This document shows, piece after piece, positions 1 to 7,822 of a DNA stretch of 16,167 nt. The notes beneath the pieces were generated by a model, which was not told the origin of the DNA, did not search any database, and was given only the letters and a program-made list of their open reading frames with translations. The stretch lies in assembly GCA_002284615.2 (NCBI GenBank), contig MU069722.1, positions 31,671-47,837 of the forward strand. The letters run 5' to 3'. This DNA comes from Dunaliella salina (Eukaryota > Chlorophyta > Chlorophyceae > Chlamydomonadales > Dunaliellaceae). Made by a program: the position numbers and the translations under genes. Every line of letters starts with the position of its first letter. Position 1 is the stretch's first letter.

Positions 1-2
1 AC

Positions 3-70
<68 letters not shown>
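1..70. repeat. (AC)n microsatellite, interrupted once
   Basis: The first 70 bases are almost pure AC dinucleotides, broken once near position 21 by AAAC. On the minus strand this is a (GT)n tract that begins about 60 nt after the proposed GTATGT donor at 128-127, so it probably lies near the 5' end of an intron of the minus-strand gene. The tract runs off the window edge, so its full length is unknown. Confidence 0.97.
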
Positions 71-73
<3 letters not shown>

Positions 74-128
74 CGCTGCCAACTGACAGAAGACCAAGAC
101 CCTCCCACATGCACTGCTGCGCACATAC

Positions 129-1411
129 CTAGGTGCTCCACGCCGTGCAAAGACCCGTTGTATGTGGCGCCCTCCGTGGCCCCCACATCCCAATTGTCGC
201 CACATGCACCAGGCCGGTCCTGGGCCTCGGGCCTGTCTCCATGAGTTAACCACCACCCAACCCCTCCCAGCATTGTCTGCTGCTGCTGCTGCCGCTGCTG
301 CCAAATACTGTGGGGTTGCTGACAAGCAGGCTCTGCCTTATGGGTGTCGCCAACCCAATCCCTCACGTCCAGCTCAAACGGCAAAAGGGGCTCAAACGCT
401 GCAATGCCTGGCCCACAGCCTCCGCCGTCTTCCTGCTGCTGCTCGTGCTGCTGGCGGCGCGGGGATAAGGGTGAGGGACCCTCCAGGCCGAGCAGCAGTG
501 GCGTGCTTTGAGACCCAGGGTCTCCCGGATTCGTGGCATGGTAGCCTTGAGGTGCGGAAGGTGAGGATGGCGCAGCAGTTTCTCGCAGCACGTGCATGAG
601 GTTGAGGGGAGCGGGAAGGGAGGCTGCGGCAGCACCACCGCAGAACAAGCGGGTGTCCTGCACCGCGCAGTCTGCCCCCAGCTGCTGCTGGTGCTGGTGG
701 TGGTGCAGCAGGGCGCGAGTCTGTAATGCAGCAGCAGCATTCGTGCTTGCATCAGGGGCAGTGGCGTTCTCTGCATGCGGTCGCCCGTCCGCATCAACAC
801 TGGCCTCCGCACTATGAGGCTGTGTTGAGCCTGTCCCTGGCGCTGGTAAAGGCAGCCAATGTTGCGGCTGCTGCTGCTGTGGCCAGTACTGTAGGAGCGG
901 AGGGTGGTAGGCAAAGCCCCGGCTGGCCAAGTTGTTGGGCGACGGAGGGAAGTGCAGGAGGTGGGGAGAAGATGCCGGGCTGATGCCATTCGCTCGGGGG
1001 GGCATGATACAGCAGAAATGGGGACACTCGCTGTCTGTGTGTTCTAAGCTGTCCTGCCTATCCGCTGCAAAGCCACCTCCCCCGCTGCTGCTCCTACCCA
1101 CTCCACATCGTCCTGCGGGGCTGGAAGCGTCTCCGTGGTGGGTGATGCTCCTTCCGGGGACGTCCATGAGCAGCAGCTGCTGTTGATGCTGCTGCTGATC
1201 TGCAGGGCCCACACGCGGGAGGTGGTAGTAGCTGCACACTGGCTGGGTTGGTGCACCGGCAGCAGCAGCGGCAGCAGAAGCGTGACTTCCGGGGGCGCCC
1301 GTGAGCGCTGGCAAGTGGTGTGAGGGAAGCAGGAAGTTGGGGTGCTGCGTGAAGCTGCAGCCGTGGGGGAAGCCCAGGCCGGCGAAGGGGGAGCTGGGCC
1401 CACTTGAGAAG
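129..1411 (-). CDS. Exon of an unidentified Q/H/A/S-rich protein (partial gene)
   Basis: One minus-strand frame (codon first base at 180, mod 3) stays open from the minisatellite above 1411 to the window edge. I translated it codon by codon over about 1.3 kb without a stop. The product is low-complexity and disordered: Ala runs near 1270, QQQHQQQ near 1195, QQQQ near 870, HHHQHQQQ near 690, a ...PLLPFELDVRDWVGD... stretch near 370-345 and QQRQQQQQ near 290. The composition is typical of green-algal regulatory or scaffold proteins, but no family is recognised. The 3' end is placed at a CTAG|GTATGT donor (last base 129, phase 1), followed by the (GT)n tract at 1-70. The 5' end is placed at CCTGTAG|C (base 1411) inside the last minisatellite unit; CCCAG about 20 nt further in is an alternative. 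The exon's first ~30 residues are thus minisatellite-derived. The frame contains no start codon at its beginning, so this is an internal exon. Confidence 0.6.
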
Positions 1412-2450
1412 CTACAGGAAGGCAGGACAAGTAATTGAGATCGTGTGAAGGAAGCAGGAAGTTGGGGTGCTGCGTGAAGCAGCAGCCGGGGGGGAGGCCC
1501 AGGCCAGCAAAGGGGGAGCTGGGCCCACTTGAGAAGCTGCAGGAAGGCAGGGCAAGTAATTGAGATCGTGTAAAGGAAGCAGGAAGTTGGGGTGCTGCGT
1601 GAAGCTGCAGCCGGGGGGGAGGCCCAGGCCAGCAAGGGGGGTGCTGGGCCCACTTGAGAAGCTGCGGCAGGAAGGCACGACAAGCGTTAGAAACATATGA
1701 GTAATTGAGGTTGTGTGAGGGAAGCAGGAAGCTGGGGTGCTGCGTGAAGCTGCAGCCGGGGTGGAGGCCCAGGCCGGTGAAAGGGGAGCTGGGCCCACTT
1801 GAGAAGCTGCGGCAGGGAGGCACGATGAGTGCTAGAAAAAATGAGTCATTAAGATTGTGTGAAGGAAGCAGGAAGCTGGGGTGCTGCGTGAAGCTGCAGC
1901 CGGGGTGGAGGCCCAGGCCGGCGAAGGGGGAGCTGGGCCCACTTGAGAAACTGCGGCAGGAAGGCACGATGAGGGCTAGAAAAAAATGAGTAATTGAGAT
2001 TGTGAGAAGGAAGCAGGAAGCTGGGGTGCTGCGTGAAGCTGCAGCCCAGGGGGGAGGCCCAGGCCGCCGAGGGGGAGCTGGGCCTACTTGAGAAGCTGCG
2101 GCAGGAAGGCACGACAAGCGTTAAAAACATATGAGTAATTGAGGTTGTGTGAGGGAAGCAGGAAGCTGGGGTGCTGTGTGAAGCTGCAGCCCGGGGGGAG
2201 GCCCAGGCCGGCAAAGGGGGAGCTGGGCCCACTTGAGAAGCTGCAGCAGGAAAGCACAGCAAGGTTTGAAAACACACGAGTGATTTGCGTTGGTGTGGAT
2301 GAGGCCAGGAGCTGGTGTGCTGCGTGAAGCTGCAGCAAGGGGGGAAGCCCTGGAAGGTAGGAGGAGCTGGGCCCACTTGAAAAGCTGAAGGCATGACAAA
2401 AGGGTTGGGAACGCATGAGTGATTGAGGTTGTGTGTGACAAGGGTTAGAG
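1326..2450. repeat. Minisatellite, eight-plus units of 125-146 bp
   Basis: Units start with GAAGCAGGAAG or a variant at 1326, 1451, 1576, 1721, 1864, 2010, 2155 and 2301. The first three are about 125 bp and the others about 145 bp, the difference being an extra segment around TTAGAAACATATGAG. A ninth, partial unit is split by the transposon at 2453-2681 and resumes at 2690. Read on the minus strand, each long unit carries TCTAAC or TACTCAT (branch-point-like), a pyrimidine stretch and a YNGCAG, followed by the sequence that opens the exon at 1411. All three minus frames are nearly stop-free, so the long open frames across the array are not evidence of coding by themselves. Confidence 0.93.
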
Positions 2451-2452
2451 AC

Positions 2453-2681
2453 TAGGGTGCGACATATTATTACTGAAAAAATATATTATGTAATAATTAC
2501 GCAGTATTACTTATCCTTTTATACAGCATGTTGTGCTCAAAATTGTTATGTCCTAACATGACCAATCAATTCCTGAGGTCTTAACACCCCTCCACACCTA
2601 CCCTCGGGTCAGAAAAATGGCTAGAAAGTGTGTTACGTAATATCAATATTACATGATATTAAGCGCCCATGTCGGACCCTC
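2453..2681. mobile_element. Short hAT-like MITE with 8-bp TSD
   Basis: This AT-rich 229-bp block interrupts a GC-rich minisatellite. It is flanked by the direct repeat TTAGAGAC (2445-2452 and 2682-2689). The ends are inverted: the left starts TAGGGTGCGACAT, and the right, reverse-complemented, starts GAGGGTCCGACAT (11 of 12 matches after the first base). An 8-bp TSD with a TAGGG-type terminus is the pattern of hAT elements. No coding capacity is visible, so it is non-autonomous. Removing the element plus one TSD copy restores a normal minisatellite unit, which fixes the insertion boundaries. Confidence 0.85.
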
Positions 2682-2689
2682 TTAGAGAC

Positions 2690-2857
2690 ACATGAGTGAT
2701 TGAGGTGGTTTGAGATAAGCAGAAAGCTGGGTGCTGCGTGAAGTTGCGACCGCTGGGAGAGCCTGGGCTGGCAAAGGGGGGGCAGGGCCCACTCAAGAAG
2801 CAGCAGCACGGAGGCACGGCAAGAGATAAAAATGCATGCGTGATTGAGCAGAGGAGT
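2690..2857. repeat. Diverged minisatellite unit after the MITE
   Basis: The sequence resumes the 145-bp unit (ACATGAGTGATTGAGG, then AAGCAGAAAGCTGGG and GTGCTGCGTGAAG) and continues with GGGCAGGGCCCACTCAAGAAGC. It is clearly related to the array at 1326-2450 but more diverged. No independent gene is seen here. Confidence 0.8.
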
Positions 2858-2951
2858 GCTAGAGCATGGATGGGCTGCTAGAGCATGGATGGGCTGCTAG
2901 AGCATGGATGGGCTGCTAGAGCATGGATGGGCTGCTAGAGCATGGATGGGC
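2858..2951. repeat. 19-bp tandem repeat, five copies
   Basis: The unit GCTAGAGCATGGATGGGCT starts at 2858, 2877, 2896, 2915 and 2934. The copies are identical except the last, which is interrupted by GGGC. The perfect identity suggests very recent expansion inside an older, diverged minisatellite unit. Confidence 0.95.
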
Positions 2952-3169
2952 GGGCTGCTACATGAAGCTGAGACCAAGGGAACGCCTGGGCTGACAAAGG
3001 GAGCACGTCCACTCAAGAAGCTGCGGCAGGGAAACAAACACAGTGACGATCGACGATGGGGTAGATAGAAGCGCGGCAAAGTCAGGATGAGCTGGTTGGT
3101 GGGTGGCATGCACCTCGGGGAGCTCCGGGCCAGGAAAAGGGGAGCAGGACCTGCTGAAGGTGCTACAGG
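2952..3169. other. Degenerate minisatellite remnants, no gene
   Basis: Two further weak copies of the upstream unit can be traced: CTGCTACATGAAGCTG with CACTCAAGAAGCTGCGGCAGGGA, and then a remnant with GCCAGGAAAAGGGGAGC and CTGCTGAAGGTGCTACAG. The last motif recurs at about 4108-4125, on the other side of the next transposon. No convincing coding frame was found. Confidence 0.6.
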
Positions 3170-3820
3170 GTTACAAGTAGGGTTGGCCAGTTCCGTACAT
3201 GAGTTTTCATATACGTGTATAATACGTGTATATATATCCGTGTAATACGGCCGTATATCCGTAGAGTCCGTATAATTCAGAAGTTAAAAGTTCGCAGAAT
3301 TAAGTCAAAGAAGGGGGTCATTCTGCAGCTCTCAAAGAGCTGAGCATGCTTACCCAATCCTGTTGCACCAAAAAATGAAAGTTTGCGAGGCTAGGGCAGC
3401 CCAAACGTTCCACACCATGCACACAGGCATGGTTCACAGACGTCATTGTACTCCAGTTTGAAAGGCCATAGCAGCTTCCCTCAATCCCAAAACTCTGTCC
3501 TCCTCCCATCAAGCCCATCAACTACCTGCAAACTTTCCCCACATCCCAAACTCCCCCCCCCACACTTTCTTCCCACACCTTCCCCTCACTCATCCTCCTC
3601 TTTCACTTCTCCTGCTGGACTACTTGTGCCAGCATCTTGTGCAGCTGTGCTCCCTGTTGGTGTGCCTTCTGCTGATCCATCCCTTGCCTGAGTACCCCTT
3701 CGTGGTGTTGGGGCACCTGAAGCGTGGCCCCACATTCTTCGAACATTTTAAAATCATGCAATCGTTAAACAGCTTTGTTTATCTTTTGGGGGTATCGAAC
3801 TTCAGCCACTCAATGTTTTG

Positions 3821-3846
3821 GCGAAGGGTCCCTTCGAAGGGTCCCT
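3821..3846 (+). repeat. 13-bp direct repeat inside the transposon
   Basis: CGAAGGGTCCCTT occurs twice in immediate succession, the second time followed by TCTAAGG. It lies just before the right subterminal cluster and recurs in the duplicated copy near 5511. Confidence 0.75.
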
Positions 3847-3872
3847 TTCTAAGGCACATACGGAATTTTGAC

Positions 3873-3908
3873 GTATTAGACGCTTATACCCGTCTAAGCG
3901 TCTAATAC
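3873..3908. repeat. 14-bp perfect hairpin in the transposon's right arm
   Basis: GTATTAGACGCTTA (3873-3886) is followed after 8 nt by its exact reverse complement TAAGCGTCTAATAC (3895-3908). A third copy of the core, TTAGACGCTTATAC, follows near 3920. These are plausible subterminal transposase-binding sites in palindromic arrangement. The same hairpin recurs at 5562-5597. Confidence 0.85.
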
Positions 3909-4033
3909 ATTTTTGCCGAATTAGACGCTTATACGGGTACGGATACGGAGGCCCCCCCAACTTATACGGGCTGTCTTATACGTACCGTATATTATACGAC
4001 GTCTTAGACCTTATACGGAATTGGCCAACCCTA

Positions 4034-4391
4034 GTTACAAGGTTACAAGGTAACATGGCCTCCAGTCAAAACGACTGCTAGCCTGACGACGAGTCAAAAC
4101 GACTGACTGCTGAAGGTGCTACAGCAGGAAGCACGAGCAGGAGGGGAGAGTAGCACAGGATCTGGGTCTCGTTTTCCTGAATGGATTGAGGGAGAGCTTT
4201 CCTCTGCCTGAGTCGTCAAAGGTTTAACTTTCCCCATTGTAGGGGCTACTAGTTACTTACTGCTTATTGAGGGCTGCTCTCAACGAAAGCAGTTGACAGG
4301 AGAAAGAGAGAGAGAGAGAGAGAGAGCAGGAAAGCATGGTTGAAGAAGGATGAAAGTGGGGAGAGTCAAAGAGGTTTGGCGATTGTGAGGC
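4034..4391. other. Non-coding spacer with (GA)n tract
   Basis: The spacer starts with the TSD copy GTTACAAG, which is itself duplicated (GTTACAAGGTTACAAGG). Then come two copies of AGTCAAAACGACTG (near 4063 and 4091), and a (GA)n tract at about 4300-4326. No open frame with coding character was found. The same sequence recurs at 5723-6080. Confidence 0.6.
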
Positions 4392-4722
4392 TCACATGTG
4401 AGACACAATGAGAGCGTCAGCATCAACAACAACAAAGCAGGAAAGTGAGAGCAGCATGGCTGGAAAAAGAGTGTCAGCGTTTGGAAACGACAGAGCAGAA
4501 AATGATAGTAGCAGGGCTGGAGAAAGATTGGCTGCTTTGAAGTTTTCAGCAGGGCAGAGATGCGAGGGCAGCTGGGCTAGAAAGAGAGCGTCAGCCTTGA
4601 CAGCAGCAAAGCAGGAAAGCAACAGAGGCAGGGCTAGGGGAAGGTAGCGTCAGCTTTGACAACATCAGAGCAGGGAAAAGAGAGCTTCAGCTTGACGACA
4701 GCAGAGCGGAGAGAAGGTAGCG
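4392..4722. repeat. Degenerate ~60-bp minisatellite (copy 1)
   Basis: Units of about 60 bp start near 4413, 4471, 4528, 4587, 4647 and 4684 (GCGTCAGC and variants), with AAGCAGGAAA and GCAGGGCTAG blocks between. On the minus strand most units read GCTGACGCTCTCTTTCTAG or close variants, that is a CTGAC branch-point-like motif, a pyrimidine tract and YAG. Four units, around 4459-4478, 4513-4533, 4574-4594 and 4631-4654, have this near-ideal 3' splice-site form. The identical copy is at 6081-6411. Confidence 0.75.
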
Positions 4723-5381
4723 GGTGTCTCACTACAAGGTGTCAGAGGAGGATGGATCTCATACCTGGACGGCAGCTGCAGCAGGGGCATCCTGTCAAAG
4801 GAGGAGGGGTACGAAGGGAGGGCGTACGAGGGCCGCAACGGCAGGTTCACCCCAGCCCTGTCTCGTGTGTGCTGTCTGCCATCGCCCCAGGGCGAGCGCG
4901 GCTGCACTGCATAAGCGTGCGCATGCGCGTGCACCCCAGTGCGGTCGCCCACACTCCCCAACGATAAGCTGCGATGCACCGCCGCCTCTCCACACTTGCT
5001 GATGCTGTTGTCGCCGCCGCTACCAGTGATGGGATCTGCATGGCCGTGGCCTGCCCCTGCGCGTGTTCGCAGGCTGTGCTCCACCCAAGACGGCCTGCGG
5101 ACGAGCGCCAGCAAGCTCACGTCACGCGCACGCACGATGGACCCTGCACCACCAGGGTCACCGCCAGCGCTGCTGCTCTTGCTGTCCTCCTCGCCACCCC
5201 TGTGCCCCATTTCCCAAGCAGCAGCAGTCGTGGTGCCTTTTTCTGCAGGTTGAGGCGCGGGGTCGCGGCCACGGCTGCTGGATTTCAGGAGAGCGCCACG
5301 CGTGCTGTAGGGGTGGCGGCCTGTGGGTGGGGTGTGTATGTGCCAGGGGAGGGAGCCAGCGGAGGGTGGAGTCCCGCCCAG
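4665..5381 (-). CDS. Candidate exon, copy 1 (uncertain)
   Basis: The sequence is the same as the copy at 6354-7076 as far as 5382. The minus frame is open and encodes a Ser/Gly/Ala/His-rich, charged polypeptide with no recognised domain. In this copy the probable 3' splice site just upstream (CTGCAG in copy 2) is replaced by a (TG)n-like 19-mer, so the start cannot be placed here. If the duplication is an assembly artefact, this is not a second gene. Confidence 0.3.
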   Translation of the reverse strand: MGGTPPSAGSLPWHIHTPPTGRHPYSTRGALLKSSSRGRDPAPQPAEKGTTTAAAWEMGHRGGEEDSKSSSAGGDPGGAGSIVRARDVSLLALVRRPSWVEHSLRTRAGAGHGHADPITGSGGDNSISKCGEAAVHRSLSLGSVGDRTGVHAHAHAYAVQPRSPWGDGRQHTRDRAGVNLPLRPSYALPSYPSSFDRMPLLQLPSRYEIHPPLTPCSETPATFSPLCCRQAEALFSLL

Positions 5382-5463
5382 CTGTGTGTGTGTGTGTGTG
5401 TGATGCAAGCGTAAATGGAGGGACGGATGGATGAATGAATGGATGTGTGTGTGTGTGTGTGTG

Positions 5464-5464
5464 N
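5464..5464. other. Single N: contig join
   Basis: This is the only ambiguous base in the window. It lies exactly at the junction of the two copies of the duplication, between a (TG)n tract and a sequence that starts in mid-transposon. This is what a scaffolder leaves when two contigs with overlapping ends are placed side by side without being merged. Confidence 0.9.
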
Positions 5465-6080
5465 TGTTTATCTTTTGGGGGTATCGAACTTCAGCCACTC
5501 AATGTTTTGGCGAAGGGTCCCTTCGAAGGGTCCCTTTCTAAGGCACATACGGAATTTTGACGTATTAGACGCTTATACCCGTCTAAGCGTCTAATACATT
5601 TTTGCCGAATTAGACGCTTATACGGGTACGGATACGGAGGCCCCCCCAACTTATACGGGCTGTCTTATACGTACCGTATATTATACGACGTCTTAGACCT
5701 TATACGGAATTGGCCAACCCTAGTTACAAGGTTACAAGGTAACATGGCCTCCAGTCAAAACGACTGCTAGCCTGACGACGAGTCAAAACGACTGACTGCT
5801 GAAGGTGCTACAGCAGGAAGCACGAGCAGGAGGGGAGAGTAGCACAGGATCTGGGTCTCGTTTTCCTGAATGGATTGAGGGAGAGCTTTCCTCTGCCTGA
5901 GTCGTCAAAGGTTTAACTTTCCCCATTGTAGGGGCTACTAGTTACTTACTGCTTATTGAGGGCTGCTCTCAACGAAAGCAGTTGACAGGAGAAAGAGAGA
6001 GAGAGAGAGAGAGAGCAGGAAAGCATGGTTGAAGAAGGATGAAAGTGGGGAGAGTCAAAGAGGTTTGGCGATTGTGAGGC

Positions 6081-6411
6081 TCACATGTGAGACACAATGA
6101 GAGCGTCAGCATCAACAACAACAAAGCAGGAAAGTGAGAGCAGCATGGCTGGAAAAAGAGTGTCAGCGTTTGGAAACGACAGAGCAGAAAATGATAGTAG
6201 CAGGGCTGGAGAAAGATTGGCTGCTTTGAAGTTTTCAGCAGGGCAGAGATGCGAGGGCAGCTGGGCTAGAAAGAGAGCGTCAGCCTTGACAGCAGCAAAG
6301 CAGGAAAGCAACAGAGGCAGGGCTAGGGGAAGGTAGCGTCAGCTTTGACAACATCAGAGCAGGGAAAAGAGAGCTTCAGCTTGACGACAGCAGAGCGGAG
6401 AGAAGGTAGCG
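6081..6411. repeat. Degenerate ~60-bp minisatellite (copy 2)
   Basis: This is the same array as at 4392-4722, shifted by 1689, with the same minus-strand CTGAC plus pyrimidine plus YAG pattern in most units. Confidence 0.75.
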
Positions 6412-7076
6412 GGTGTCTCACTACAAGGTGTCAGAGGAGGATGGATCTCATACCTGGACGGCAGCTGCAGCAGGGGCATCCTGTCAAAGGAGGAGGGGTA
6501 CGAAGGGAGGGCGTACGAGGGCCGCAACGGCAGGTTCACCCCAGCCCTGTCTCGTGTGTGCTGTCTGCCATCGCCCCAGGGCGAGCGCGGCTGCACTGCA
6601 TAAGCGTGCGCATGCGCGTGCACCCCAGTGCGGTCGCCCACACTCCCCAACGATAAGCTGCGATGCACCGCCGCCTCTCCACACTTGCTGATGCTGTTGT
6701 CGCCGCCGCTACCAGTGATGGGATCTGCATGGCCGTGGCCTGCCCCTGCGCGTGTTCGCAGGCTGTGCTCCACCCAAGACGGCCTGCGGACGAGCGCCAG
6801 CAAGCTCACGTCACGCGCACGCACGATGGACCCTGCACCACCAGGGTCACCGCCAGCGCTGCTGCTCTTGCTGTCCTCCTCGCCACCCCTGTGCCCCATT
6901 TCCCAAGCAGCAGCAGTCGTGGTGCCTTTTTCTGCAGGTTGAGGCGCGGGGTCGCGGCCACGGCTGCTGGATTTCAGGAGAGCGCCACGCGTGCTGTAGG
7001 GGTGGCGGCCTGTGGGTGGGGTGTGTATGTGCCAGGGGAGGGAGCCAGCGGAGGGTGGAGTCCCGCCCAGCAGCGC
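6354..7076 (-). CDS. Candidate exon of an unidentified S/G/A/H-rich protein
   Basis: A minus-strand frame is open from a plausible acceptor, TTACGCTGCAG|GCG (exon starting at 7076), to a stop at 6354. The sequence includes a charged, Ser-rich section (KSSSRGRDPAPQPAEKG, EMGHRGGEEDSKSSSAGGD) and HAHAHA runs. Its style resembles the better-supported minus-strand exons on either side, and it lies between them. The acceptor is preceded by a (CA)n tract (minus sense) about 60 nt upstream. No domain is recognised and no clear donor was found, so the 3' boundary is open; the last part overlaps the minisatellite. Other frames are also partly open. Confidence 0.35.
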   Translation of the reverse strand, partial: ALLGGTPPSAGSLPWHIHTPPTGRHPYSTRGALLKSSSRGRDPAPQPAEKGTTTAAAWEMGHRGGEEDSKSSSAGGDPGGAGSIVRARDVSLLALVRRPSWVEHSLRTRAGAGHGHADPITGSGGDNSISKCGEAAVHRSLSLGSVGDRTGVHAHAHAYAVQPRSPWGDGRQHTRDRAGVNLPLRPSYALPSYPSSFDRMPLLQLPSRYEIHPPLTPCSETPATFSPLCCRQAEALFSLL

Positions 7077-7132
7077 CTGCAGCGTAACAAGATGCAAGCG
7101 TAAATGGAGGGACGGATGGATGAATGAATGGA

Positions 7133-7154
7133 TGTGTGTGTGTGTGTGTGTGTG
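7133..7154. repeat. (TG)n microsatellite
   Basis: A (TG)11 run follows GGATGGATGAATGAATGGA. The copy at 5444-5463 ends at the N. On the minus strand it is a (CA)n tract upstream of the proposed acceptor at 7077-7078. Confidence 0.9.
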
Positions 7155-7356
7155 ATGCCGGATGAACTGCTTTCTGCACAACCAAACTCACACATCCGGG
7201 CCGATCTCAGCTTTTGCTTGTTTTGAGCTCTATATGGAGGTGTTGGCACTGGGCTGGGTGGCACAACTGAGATGGACAGGTACATGGCCGGACAAGACAG
7301 TAAGCGCTGACAAAAGGCACTGACAAATCAAAAGGCACGTGGCAAGGCAAAAGCGC
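7155..7356. other. Non-coding spacer
   Basis: This is mixed sequence after the end of the duplication, with scattered GGCAC and GACAA motifs towards its end. No convincing coding frame or signal was found. Confidence 0.5.
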
Positions 7357-7580
7357 ACATGGCATGCATGCACCCCTGAGGGGACGGCACACGGCATGCA
7401 TGCATCCCTGAGGCGACAACAGGTTTGTGTCATGCATCCCAGGTAAAAGGATCATGTCATGCATGCACACCTGACACAGCTACAGGCAAATTGCCTGCAG
7501 GCACCCCTGAGGAAATGAAAGGTTCGCGACGCGCATGCATACCTGACATGGCAAAAGGCACAGTGCATGCATTCCTGAAT
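7357..7580. repeat. Degenerate CATGCATGCA minisatellite
   Basis: About seven variants of a unit with core CATGCATGCA followed by C-CCTGAGG or CCTGACA occur near 7357, 7387, 7427, 7454, 7498, 7531 and 7562. Spacing is irregular (about 30-45 bp). The core is self-complementary, so both strands read alike. No gene is seen. Confidence 0.7.
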
Positions 7581-7814
7581 CAGACTACACGCTTGTCATT
7601 CACATGCTTTTATGCATGAGGGAGCTGCACAGGGACTGGCTGTCGTGCATGAAGGCATAGGAAACAGTCACGCATGCACACTCACACAATACTTCAACCT
7701 CATTCCTCACATTCTATTTGTTTTCTCCTCACTCGCGTGCTTTCGTGAGGGACCCATGGACTGGCTGCGGGCAATGAGGAAATGGGCACACTCAAGGTTG
7801 CCTACTTTGCTGCA
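7581..7814. other. Non-coding spacer
   Basis: The spacer contains GACTACACGCTTGTCATTCACATGCTT and similar fragments that reappear in the 210-bp array at 8240-9400, so it looks like a decayed outlier of that array. No gene was identified. Confidence 0.5.
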
Positions 7815-7822
7815 CATATACC

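Larger units (their letters stand above)
3178..4033. mobile_element. 856-bp non-autonomous hAT-like transposon
   Basis: The element starts TAGGGTTGGCCAGTTCCGTA and ends with the inverted counterpart ending TGGCCAACCCTA; the first 20 bases match with one mismatch. It is flanked by the 8-bp direct repeat GTTACAAG (3170-3177 and 4034-4041). Both subterminal regions are packed with short TATACG/CCGTATA/TTATACGG motifs in both orientations, as expected for hAT transposase-binding clusters. The middle (about 3290-3840) is unrelated in composition and includes a C-rich stretch near 3540-3610. Only short, unrecognisable open frames occur, and no transposase motif was seen. The right part is repeated at 5465-5722 because of the large duplication. 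Confidence 0.88.
3776..5463 (+). repeat. Copy 1 of a 1688-bp direct duplication (probable assembly overlap)
   Basis: This block recurs at 5465-7152 at a constant offset of 1689. I saw no difference except one 19-nt block (5383-5401 against 7072-7090). Open frames inside translate to identical proteins in both copies. It begins in the middle of the transposon at 3178-4033 with no TSD or repeat at that edge, and ends in a (TG)n tract immediately before the single N. Confidence 0.95.
5465..7152 (+). repeat. Copy 2 of the 1688-bp direct duplication
   Basis: It contains the right 258 bp of the hAT-like element (5465-5722), the TSD copy at 5723-5730, the spacer, the ~60-bp minisatellite and the candidate minus-strand exon. 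It continues smoothly into unique sequence after 7152, whereas copy 1 stops at the N. Copy 2 carries the non-microsatellite version of the 19-nt difference and a usable splice acceptor, so it is probably the more accurate version. Confidence 0.95.

Noticed and set aside
1..70. Telomeric repeat at the window start
   Set aside because: The tract is a plain AC dinucleotide repeat and not a TTTAGGG-type telomere motif.
1044..2394. Long minus-strand open frames across the 145-bp minisatellite as a repeat protein
   Set aside because: Units of 125, 143, 145 and 146 bp are not multiples of 3, so the frame changes from unit to unit. Openness in all frames only reflects the lack of stop triplets in the unit.
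3318..3521. Minus-strand frame inside the 856-bp element as a transposase remnant
   Set aside because: It is 67 codons long, and I could see no hAT catalytic or dimerisation motif.
3776..7152. A genuine recent segmental tandem duplication
   Set aside because: The N at the exact junction, the mid-transposon start of copy 2 and the near-perfect identity favour an unmerged assembly overlap. It is kept as a finding so that it can be tested.
7357..7580. CRISPR-like array of CATGCATGCA repeats
   Set aside because: The repeats are short, degenerate and irregularly spaced, there are no cas genes, and the setting is eukaryotic.
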